From: Geosiphon pyriformis
Taxonomy: Eukaryota; Glomeromycota; Glomeromycetes; Archaeosporales; Geosiphonaceae
Length of the DNA stretch: 64,000 nucleotides
Assembly: GCA_016748015.1 (NCBI GenBank)
Contig: JAAOMT010000710.1
Span: 555,621-619,620, forward strand
Reading direction: 5' to 3'
Shown here: piece after piece, positions 31,946 through 40,840 of the stretch
How the letters are laid out: each line of letters starts with the position of its first letter
Numbering within the stretch: the first letter of the stretch is position 1
Position numbers and translations under genes: made by a program
Notes under the pieces: generated by a model
What the model saw: only the letters and a program-made list of their open reading frames with translations
Told to the model about the DNA's origin: nothing
The model's database searches: none

Positions 31946-32752
31946 CTTTCCCAGGAATTGCTCGTCTGAAAGCTCACTAAAAATGTGTAGTTACTTTGCT
32001 GTGAAAGTCAACTTTTCTACAGGAATCTCATCTGTAGGCTACCCTAATGATTGTAATAAGAAAATAAAAGAAAAATAAAAGAAATGTAAAAGAAATAGAA
32101 TTTTGTCAAGGGAAACATTTTCTATCCAGGCCTGGAGTCACTAACAGATTATTGAAATTGGTAGCTAATCAATTTCAAAACATTAGTTGGGTTTTGAGGA
32201 TTTTCCAAGTGCAATAATTAAAGAATTTGGTTTTTCAAATTATTTGATATTTATTTCTTTTTGTGTGTGTAGGAATGGTTCTAAGTGATAAATCTAAAGT
32301 AAGATACATTTTCCAGAAGAGAAAAGCTCTTCTTTTATACAACTTGTTGTTGTACTAGTCTATGAACTTGCACTTTTTCTCTTTGCTCAAATTTTGGTGA
32401 ACTAAAGATACATTTTGATGAACTACAAGTTATTTCGCTGAACTATTAATTAATTTGGGTGAACTATTCATAATTTCGGCAAATTTCTGTAAATTTCGGC
32501 GAATTTCTTATAAATTTCGGCGAATTTCTGTAAATTTCGGCGAATTTTTGAATGTTACAAAGTTCAAGATATTGTGTAATTTGATTATCCTACTTTCTGT
32601 TATACTAATTAGATTATTTTAATTAAATCGTGATATGTAATAATTGATTAAATAATAAATGATAATTTGAAATGATATTAATATACTAATAAATTATAGG
32701 AATTATAAGAGTAATTTCATGCTAATTAATAGCTAAAATTCTACTGGTAACA
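31946..32752 (-). repeat. 5' LTR of element D, partial
   Basis: It matches 23073-23818 almost base for base and ends in the sense-start TGTTACCAGTAG at 32752. It has four TTCGCCGAA-type units (near 32472, 32491, 32512, 32531) where the 3' LTR has one, and the TAGCTA hairpin at 32153-32177. The target duplication CTAT follows at 32753. Confidence 0.92.
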
Positions 32753-33347
32753 CTATTAGTCTTTGGAATATCACAGAAGCATTTGTTAATCCAAATGGCA
32801 TTACATTGAACTCATAATTGCCATTTTGTGTTGTGAATGCTGTTTTATGTCTGTCCTTTGAGTCTATTTCCACTTGCCAGTATCCACTGGTCAAGTCCAG
32901 TATAGAAAACCATTTTGCTCCTTCAAAAATGTCAAAGATTTTGTCAATTAACAGTATTAGGTATGAGTTTTTGGTTGTTTTGCTGTTTAGTTTGCAATAG
33001 TTAACACAAAATCTAATTTTTCTATTCTTTTTCCTTACTAAAACAACTAGTGAGAACCATGAGCTCATTGATGATTGTATTATTCTTTTTTCCAACATGC
33101 TTTGGATTTCTTCTCTGATAAAATTATGCTCTATTGGTGGGACACAGTAAGCGCATTGTTTTTTAGGTCTGGCATCTCCAGTGGGGATTTGGTGTTGAAC
33201 CAAGTTGGTTCTTCTAAATTTGCCATTTTGTGAAAATATATCAGAGTATTTTAAAATTAATGCTTTTAATTGTCGCTGTTGGTCAGGATCCATTGTTCCA
33301 ATGTTTAATTTGGTCAATTCTTCTGTCATAAATTGATAGTATTCCAA
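32753..33347 (-). pseudogene. Element A, part 3: RT N-terminal part
   Basis: On the minus strand: MEYYQFMTEELTKLNIG linker, QHQIPTGDARPKKQ, MLEKRIIQSSMSSW, IRFCVNYCKLNS, LDLTSGYWQVEI and NVMPFGLTNASVIFQRL. It stops at 32753 where D inserted, and continues at 22868. Apart from single substitutions the stretch is open. Confidence 0.88.
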
Positions 33348-34276
33348 CAGTTGTTGCCAATTTATTGAAGTGAGTTCACAGTAGAAGGCGATTTCTGGGA
33401 AATTTAGAATTTCTTGTGGTGTTGATGCATTTTCTAGCTCTGTTCCGAGATATCCAATGATGGTATCTTCCAGAATATAGACGGGTTTTTCTGTGGTGTT
33501 TGCAATAGAAATTTTTATTCATTGAGCTTTATCAGCTGGAATAAAAAGGTTAGTAAGTCCTATGAGAAACTGTTGGCAAGTTTCTGAATAAGGCTCAAAT
33601 ATTAGGTCTTTTTCTTTAATTGTTCTTTTTATTCTTATTTCTGATTTTGCATATGGTAAGAGTGTGATGGACCACTCAATTTTAATTACTTTGTCTTTTT
33701 CCTCTATTGTTTCAGCAAAAATTTGCTTCAATTCCTTTTTTTGTTGATCCAAAACCAAAAGTTTCTCTCATTGTTTGTGATAATTCCTCACAATTTTTTA
33801 TTAGCACAAATTTCCCAATTTTTACCAATGATAAGAAAATTGCTTGTGCAATCTTTTTCTTAGATTCAATGGTATAAGGCTTTTCTGAATTGTTTTGTAA
33901 CAAAACCATCAAATTTCCAGTGTATCCAGTCAATTATTCCTTCTTGAATACTTATTCTTTTTTTCACGAAGCTTGATTGTGACACTATTTAAACTATTAT
34001 TCCTGGTGGAATTTCAACCACTATTTTTAGGTCGATTTTGGTGATGCTCCTAGATGGTAATGTTGTGGATTGGTCTTCTAGATAATGTAGATTGAATTTG
34101 GTGTCGGTTGGATGGGCTCTTTTAAGTATTATTCCTAAGTGCCCATTGTTGAAGTATTGGATGTTGGTCATCTGTTCTAGGTTGGTATAGGCTACAAATT
34201 TTTCTGACTCAGGACTGTTAGGTGAGTCTTGTTGATTTATTGATTGATTTTGAGACTGCTGATTCTCAATTTCCAT
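33348..34276 (-). pseudogene. dUTPase and beta-type segment of element A
   Basis: Motif 1 AHPTDTKFNL (near 34085-34115), a broken motif 2 (VSQSSFVKKRI after a stop), motif 3 with TGYTGNLMVLLQN but without its Asp, motif 4 KKIAQAIFLSLV and motif 5 TFGFGSTKK. The following segment has LFIPADKAQ. Two stops and a frame change near 33710-33990 mark decay. Same position and order as in the other elements. Confidence 0.84.
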
Positions 34277-34930
34277 TTTTCTTTCTAAGTCTCTTTCATT
34301 TTGATACTCTTTACAGCACTGATTTTGGCATGGGATAAGACAGTTTTCACAGAGATAAGTATTGATTTGGGCGAGGTATTGTTCTTGCTCTTGTCGAGTG
34401 AGGCATAGTTGTTAATAGTAGTCCTGAAATTCATTTATTGGATTGAACATGTTGTAGCTAGTGACTTCATCAGCTACTTTGGCTGACTCTTTCCAACGTT
34501 GTATTTCTTCAGTAGTTTCTCCTCTTATTTTGGCTTGTGTGGTGTTGTACAACTTATTCTCATCATATGAGTAGTGTTGTAGTCTTTTTAATGCTCTGTT
34601 GAATGCTGCTTCGAATGACATTCCTCTTCTTATCCAGTCACAGATGAGAATCATGTATTAGCAAGTTGCATTACATGTTTTTTCTCTGCCTGGTATGTCA
34701 TTCCAGTCATACCCTCTTGGTAATGGTTCTCCACAAGCAAGACACGGTTTCTTGTCCCATTTTCCGTGTCTTTCTGGATAACCATATTTTTCTTTGTTAT
34801 AATGGTTACAATAGTAGTGAGTGGGGTTTCTTAGGTCTTTGTCCAGTGCGCTGCATGCAGTCATAGACAAGAGTTTTTTCTTGCAAACTGAGCATTCTAG
34901 CTTTGGTCTGTGTTGCTGGTGGTTTTTTTG
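34277..34930 (-). pseudogene. Cys-rich module of element A
   Basis: Part one: CSVCKKKLLSMTACS, THYYCNHYNKEKYG, GKWDKKPCLACGEPLPRG, WNDIPGREKTCNATC followed by one TAG and YMILICDW. A helical spacer (RALKRLQHY) follows. Part two near 34310-34350 is LCENCLIPCQNQCCKE. The family signature (CXXC, GKWD, PCLACGE, IPGR, CX3C, ILICDW) is kept although A is the most distant element here, so the module is old. Confidence 0.72.
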
Positions 34931-35602
34931 TGGACTTACTTGGTTCTATTCGGATCTTTCTTTGCTGGTCCATATTGGTACGGCTGATAGTTCTATTCTT
35001 TAGTCATTAGCCCAAGAGAATTGATAGGTTTTGATGGCTGGTAGTGCTGGATTTTTCTCAAATTCGAAGGTAGGTCTTTGGTTGGTGCTTGGTTTTTGGA
35101 AGTGGCCACAGGTGGCTGGAATTCTGGCTTGGTGGTCATTATAATTAATCAGAAGCTTTTGGGTGGTCCAGTCTAGGGTGGCATTGGCTTTTATTAGCCA
35201 GTCATTTCCTACTAATGCTTAATATTGTGTAGTGTTCATTACTAATACTTTTGTAGATATTATTATGCTGTTAATTTTGAAAGGAAATGAGTTAATTTCA
35301 TCATGAGGCAGCTTTGTACTTCTATTGGCTGTTATGATTTGGGATGTCGCAGCACAATCAACTTTGAAACCCAGTTGGTTTACTAATTGAAGCATTACAA
35401 TGCTTCCAGCGGATTCACTGTCTAAGATAAGTTTGATTGAGGTATTGTTTACAGTGGCTTCCGTATACATAGCAGTGATTGGGCATTTTTTGTCCAATGC
35501 TGCTCTACTGAACATAGCCTCGTTTTCCTTTAATTCAAAAAGAAAAATAGCTGCGAGGCTGCAATCTTCAGTGGCAACTGCTGGTAGTATTGTCTGGCTC
35601 AA
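34931..35602 (-). pseudogene. Aspartic protease of element A
   Basis: It reads ITAMYTEATVNNTSIKL, then LILDSESAGSIV, where the Gly of DSG is Glu, so this copy is inactive. TKVLVMNTTQY, ALVGNDWLIKANATLDW and IPATCGHFQK follow. A TAA sits in the Gln of YQALVGNDW (35221-35219). An acidic linker with the SWAND motif joins it to the Cys-rich module. Confidence 0.84.
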
Positions 35603-37615
35603 TTTGTTGGAAGAATTTTTGGTTCTGTTTATGTTTCTACTATCATTGTTTCTGATAATTAGATTTTCCAGTATATTAAAGTAAGTTTGTTAATAATTTT
35701 GATAGTTTGGATTGGTTTGCTGATTGGTTCCAGTGCAGTTTGAATTCCTCTAAACCAATGTGTTCTGGTTCCACATGGGCTGATTTTGGGTCTCGGAATG
35801 CCAATTCAGATTGGCTATCATGGGCTGTTGCTGGTAAGCTCCTTGATTTTGATACATGGTGAGATATTGGCATGGTATTGACGTGTACTGGTTTCTGGGC
35901 ATTTGGGGTGGTGCATAGTAATTATTTTCGTGTGCTTCCTGCATCATTTGTGTTTGACATTGACTAATCAAATGTCCTACATGTTTGCAAAAATGGCAGG
36001 TGCACATTTCTGTTCTGAATTTCTGGCATGACGAGCAATTATTTCAACTGTCACTGACTTTTTGGCTGCATCTTTAGGGTGGTTGGTATGTATTTCTTCT
36101 CAGATTTGAGATAAGGTAACTTTTTATTTTCTTAGAAAGTTCTTTCCTTAATTGTGTTACTCTTTTTTCTAATGTTTCTGTCTTATTTTCTTCCATTACC
36201 ATGTTAACCATTTGACTATGGTTAGCTTTTTTCTCAGCCGATTCAAGAGCTCTGGCGAGTGTAACAGCTTCTGGTAAGGAATTAGGGTGGGCAGGGCATA
36301 CTTTTCCTAAAATGCTGCTTTTTAATCCTCTAATAAACTGATTTAAAACCTGAGGATCAATGTAGTATCCTTGTTCAATTGCTTCAATTTGACAGCGAAT
36401 TCGATTGAATCAAGCAAGGTATTGGGTAACAGTTTCACTGGTATTTTGCTTGATAGTATTGAATTCGTTCTGTAGTTGGATTACGGCATTTGGATTACTA
36501 AAATACTCCAGAAGTGCATTTTTAAATTCGGCAAAGCTCATGAGTTTTGTTTCCAGGCTTTGATATCACAAGTCAACTGTGTCTTTCAGAAAGAAAGGTA
36601 ATGTTTGAATTGCTTTTTGGTTGTTCCAGTTATTTGCTTAAATGGCTTTTTGTGCTTCTCTGAGCCATGTGTGCATGTCCGTTTCTTCTTCTTCTCCTGA
36701 AAAATCTGTTAGTCTTGCAATATATGGTGTGGCTATTTTATCGCTGTTTTCTGCTAGTGGGCTTATTGGTCTAAGAGGAGGTGGGATAATATTTCCTTGA
36801 GCATTCCTGAAGATGGCTTCTCTTATATCTGGTTCTTCTTCTTGATCACAAGTTTCTTGGTTTCTGGACTGGCTGCTTGTTCCAGTAACCAGTCTTGTGA
36901 TTGTTTTTTCACTGGTTTCTTTTTCGGATTCTGATTCAGACTCCTCTTCATGGTTTTCAAACCCTGTTCCAAATTTTGGCTGAAAAAAAGGGTTTTGGAA
37001 TAGTGATGAATATCCTTCTGTAATTGGTATGTCTCCCCAGTTATATTGTTTAATTTTATCAGTATAACTAGAAGTTCTTGGCGTTTGTGGAGTTGATGTT
37101 AATGATAATACAGCTTCTAATGGAATTTGTATCTTATTTTCTAGTAAAAAATGGTATAATTTATCTTCTGGTGAATAAATACGTTGTTTCTTTATTGATT
37201 GAGTGACAGTTTTCTTCGGTGTTTGAACAGATATTCCTAGTTTTTGCTGGTTACTTTCTTGATTAGTTTCTGAATTTTTTTTGGTTTTGTTGGCGCATTC
37301 TCTAATGTTTCCTGTGAATATTGGAAAATTTTTGTTGGCATATTGTTCAATTTCTCAATGAATTTTGACAATAGTTGTGGCTATTACTGCTACTTCTTTT
37401 GTAGTGTATTGTGATAATTTTCTATACAATCTAAGTTTTGCATCGTGTGGTTCTTCTTCTTTTCCTATATAATAATTTATTTTGGCATTGATATAATAAG
37501 TGAGGGCAGATTCTGCTGGACAACACCCTTATGGTAATCCAAGATCACTTTGATTTTGTGTGTAAATAGCATGGCAGAATTCAAGAACAGTAAGATTAGG
37601 GGTTTTTTTTACCAC
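35603..37615 (-). pseudogene. Gag of element A
   Basis: The frame can be followed from GTG at 37615-37613 (context ACAAAAGTGG) through LGLP, AESALTYYINAKINYYIG, a charged linker, a Ser/Glu-rich stretch (ESESESEKETSEK), the capsid-like region (DFSGEEEETDMHTWLREAQ, FFLKDTVDLWYQSL, LLEYFSNPNA), and KANHSQMVNMVM to a CCHC knuckle (CHFCKHVGHLISQC, near 35965-36005). A Gln/Asn/Tyr-rich tail follows. No in-frame ATG is seen at the expected start. A handful of stops occur. Confidence 0.83.
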
Positions 37616-37681
37616 TTTTGTTTCTTTTTTTTTAGTAATGAATTATTACTAATTATTATTTCCTTTTTAATTTTCTTTCTT

Positions 37682-37695
37682 CATAAGGTTCACCA
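37682..37695 (-). promoter_or_regulatory. Primer binding site of element A
   Basis: Sense sequence TTTGGTGAACCTTATG follows the LTR end, so the site begins TGGTGAACC. It differs from the TGGTGCTCCC of the B, C, E, F and G elements and implies a different tRNA primer. Confidence 0.65.
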
Positions 37696-37697
37696 AA

Positions 37698-38571
37698 TGT
37701 TACGGAATGGTTTTCTTGTTATATTTAATTGCTGATATCCCGTTTTAATTGCAATCAGTCTTTCATGAGTTCCTTAATTCTATTTGTGTGATAATGTCAC
37801 TGTTATACTGAAGGCTTTCTTTTTAATGTCGTGATGTAAGTTATTCTTCAATTTCTGATTGTTGTGTGTGTTTATGTACTTCTTTTTAGAGGCTGAACTG
37901 AAATTTACCCGCTGTCTGGAGTCTTCTCTGAGGCTATCTTTGCAATTGCCTAATGTGTTTCTCTAATCTAGAAACACAGAATGTTAATGGCCTTTAGCAC
38001 TTTTCCTAATTCTTACAATAAAGCTTTTATCAATTAGTAACAACATGAATAATTTTGATCAAGGATTATTCTTCCAAGGGATTCAGTTGATGAATGATAG
38101 TTTCATTCAATAAATAATACAAGTAAGTTTCTTAATACTTTGGGTTGTGATAATTCAGTTTTAAATATTCTTTTTCATTTCTTTTTGATTTAAAGGTTTC
38201 TTGGGATATTTAATTTGAAAGTATGATTTAAAGTGGAGTTTGTTGGATAAAATTGAATCTATTGCTTGATAAATTATGATTTTTATTACTTGATTTCTTT
38301 TTCTTAATATTAAAGCTACTGTATATATACATGTTTGTAGTTCTACAAGAAAACACATTGTAATACTTTCTTTTTGATATTTCAACCTGGTGTTTGCTGC
38401 TATTACCAGTTGGTGTTGGCTGCTATTGTGAACTGGTGCTTGCTACTATTGTGAAATGGTGTTTGCTATTATGTTAATCATTACCTTTCTAAGATTATTA
38501 CTGCACTATATTATGATTGAATAGTTTATATTATTTTTATGATTCTTTTGCTAAATTCTTAAACTGTAACA
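37698..38571 (-). repeat. 5' LTR of element A (A-type LTR)
   Basis: Bounded by TGTTA and TAACA on both strands (874 bp). Sense order: U3 with four copies of a roughly 27-base unit around CAAACACCA (38385-38475), TGTATATATACAG TATA region near 38330, the TGATCA hairpin (38047-38071), a GATAGCCTC segment near 37935, then U5 and the primer site. No pyrimidine tract like that of B is present. Confidence 0.85.
38047..38071 (-). promoter_or_regulatory. DIS-like hairpin with TGATCA loop (A-type LTR)
   Basis: Stem GAATAAT/ATTATTC around an 11-base loop containing CTTGATCA in sense orientation. The loop core equals that of the B and F types while the stem is different and still perfectly paired. Confidence 0.6.
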
Positions 38572-38575
38572 ATGC

Positions 38576-39558
38576 TATTACTGGAGGTTTTTGGTCTCTT
38601 TTCTTAAATGTTGTTAATGTCTGTTTATTGCAAATTCACATTTTCTAGACGTAGTTAAACCTCTAGTAACTGAATTTATCTTCAAATTATTTCTTATAAT
38701 TTGAATTGCTGAGCTTATAAGTAAAATGGCCAATTTCATGCCAGTTACTTTATGTAGTTACATTGTAGTAAACATCAACTCTTTCCCAGGAATTGCTCAT
38801 CTGGAAGCTCACTAAATGTATAGTTACTTTGCTGTGAAAGTCAACTTTTCTACAGGAATCTTGTCTGTAAGCTATCCTAATGATTGTAAATAAGAAAATA
38901 CAAGAAAATAAAAGAAATGTAAAAGAAATATAATGCTGTTAAGGGAAACGTTTTCTATCCAGGCCTGGAGTTATTAACAGTTTACTGAAATTGGTAGCTA
39001 ATCAATTTCAAAATGTTAGTTGGGTTTTTGGAGATTTTCTAAGTGCAATAATTAAAAAATTTGGTTTTTTGAATTATTTGATATTTATTTTTTTTTGTGT
39101 GTGTAAGAATGGTTCTAAGTAATAAATCTAAAGTAAGATACATTTTCTTGAAGAGAAAAGCTTTTCTTTTATACAACTTGTTATAGTACTAGTCTATAAA
39201 CTTGTACTTTTTCTTTTTGCTCAAATTTCGGCAAACTAAAGATACATTTTGATAAACTACAAGTTATTTCACTGAACTATTGATTAATTTGGGTGAACTA
39301 TTCATAATTTTGGTGAATTTCTATAAATTTCGGCGAATTTCATATAAATTTTGGCAAATTTCTGTAAATTTCAGTGAATTTTAGAATGTTACAATCTTAC
39401 TTTCTGTTGTACTAATTGGATTATTAATTGAATCGTGATATGTGATAAATTGATTAAATAATAAGTAATAATTTGAATTAATATTAACATGTTAATTAAT
39501 AATAGAAATTATAAGGATAATTTCATGCTAATTAATAGCTAAAATTCTACTGATAACA
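38576..39558 (-). repeat. Solo D-type LTR beside element A
   Basis: It matches the D LTR along its length with ends TATTA (mutated TGTTA) and TAACA, and perfect 4-bp duplications ATGC (38572-38575 and 39559-39562). No internal sequence is present, so it is a solo LTR left by recombination. It carries four decayed TTCGGCGAA units (near 39300-39385) and the TAGCTA hairpin at 38986-39010. It landed next to the outer end of A. Confidence 0.9.
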
Positions 39559-39559
39559 A

Positions 39560-39928
39560 TGCAAGCCAGCAGATGATTTGCTTGTGAAGTCTGTAGCCAT
39601 ATGTAAATTAAGATGCCACACCAAGAAAGATCTCAACCAATTAATGTTCAATATCAAATCCTGTCAGAAATTTGGAGCCAGAACCAACTTCCCAATGCAT
39701 ATGATAAACTGACCTAAAAACATCTCAAACAAAATGTCTAAAATTACCAGAAATGAATTCACCACCAGCTAAAAGGCAATGACCCTTCAAATAGAGGAGA
39801 AGATGTCAATCAAAGTTAAAAGCAACAACAGCAAGGGTATTTGCACAATCATTTCCCATAATACCCGAGTGACTTTTTACTTTAATCCAATTTATTCTCA
39901 AATTTTTGCAACAAATAATATAGGGAAA
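39560..39928 (+). pseudogene. Possible relic coding fragment, not recognised
   Basis: This is the only stretch in the window not explained by an LTR element. One forward frame is open for 50 codons, then 19, then about 52, with only two stops (39710-39712 and 39770-39772). The translation contains CKLRCHTKKDL and CQKFGARTNF. It may be a piece of a dead host gene or of another mobile element. The evidence is only the low number of stops, so it is weak. Confidence 0.25.
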
Positions 39929-40777
39929 TAGTAGACCAATAAATAAATAGTATGTAGTATATAAGCATATTGCTCAGCAATGTAGAGCAATGACAGAAAT
40001 CACAGCACATTGCTCAGCAATATAGAGCAATGACAGAAAACACAGCACATTGCTTAGCAATGTAAAGTGATGTTAAAAAATTAGGGCACATTGCTCAGCA
40101 ATGAGAGCATTGCTCAAGAAATCATAGCACATTGCTTGGGAATGTGAGCAATCTTGTAGAACATCAATTATGTATATATAGCAGTAGTGTTAGAAGTAGA
40201 AAAATCAGAATCCTTCAGTTAGTAATCTTCCCTCCACAAATATTAAATAAATAAATCATTTACCATCCAAATCCACTCTCCACTATCAACACTTCATGTT
40301 GATAGTAATTGATACTTAACTATGCTGAAACAATAGCTCTTGATCATGACTATTGACGAGATACTAACTTGTGCATTGCCTTGGTTCATTTTTTTATTTT
40401 CTTTTATTTTTCTCTTTCTTTGATTTTTTATTGTTAAATACTAATAGATTAAGGATTAAAGTGCTGAATAATTGATGTCATGGATAGCCTGGTAAAAGAC
40501 CCAGAAATAAGGATAAAATTATATATATATTAATGGATAGCTTACTAGAAAGGATGACTGCCAGAATAAACCAGCCACCAAGCTGAAGACAGAAATTGGG
40601 AACACAACTCACCAACCAACTACATCATTATTGAATCTCTGTCCATTATACAAAGAACTCAACTCTAAAATCTTCAAATACAACTAATGTACTAGTATCA
40701 CTAGCATTGTCAAGATATTGAGCACCAAGTTACAGATTTGTTATTTGATTTGAGACCCCAAATAATCATCTCTAACA
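39907..40777 (+). repeat. 5' LTR of element E, recombinant U3
   Basis: The right end (TCTAACA at 40777) and everything from the TATA box (ATGTATATATAGCAG near 40169) on match the B-type LTR. The U3 part is different: in place of GGAATTCC units it has TTGCTCAGCAA units. The start is uncertain, because only weak similarity to the B-type LTR start is visible from TG at 39907. The TGATCA hairpin is at 40331-40355, and GAGCACCAA at 40720-40728. Confidence 0.75.
39966..40150 (+). repeat. U3 tandem array of TTGCTCAGCAA units
   Basis: About five copies of a roughly 40-base unit around the palindrome ATTGCTCAGCAAT (near 39968, 40008, 40048, 40090 and 40130) lie immediately upstream of the TATA region. 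It replaces the GGAATTCC array of the sister LTRs at the same place. Confidence 0.85.
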
Positions 40778-40779
40778 TT

Positions 40780-40792
40780 TGGTGCTCCCTGT
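40780..40792 (+). promoter_or_regulatory. Primer binding site of element E
   Basis: TGGTGCTCCCTGT two bases after the LTR, identical to B and C. TTGGTGCTC (40779-40787) is complementary to GAGCACCAA in U5. Confidence 0.75.
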
Positions 40793-40840
40793 GAGGTATA
40801 ATTCTACAGAAAACCAGCACCAACAACATCCACCCAAACA

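Larger units (their letters stand above)
22869..32752 (-). mobile_element. Element D (Ty3/gypsy with dUTPase), nearly complete
   Basis: A minus-strand element flanked by a perfect 4-bp duplication CTAT (22865-22868 and 32753-32756) inside the RT gene of A. LTRs are 22869-23818 and a partly unsequenced copy ending at 32752. It has the longest open frames in the window (614, 290, 286 and 235 codons), so it is the least decayed. A 380-base N gap hides its Gag start, primer site and part of the 5' LTR. Confidence 0.94.

Noticed and set aside
31546-31977. ORF across the N run
   Set aside because: It consists of unsequenced bases only.
37550-37735. Plus-strand ORF starting MILCVNSMAEF
   Set aside because: It is antisense to the Gag N-terminus and leader of element A; its Met-Ala-Glu similarity to other Gag starts is chance.
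39966-40150. CRISPR-like array
   Set aside because: The units are near-contiguous tandem repeats in an LTR U3 with no unique spacers; the genome is eukaryotic.
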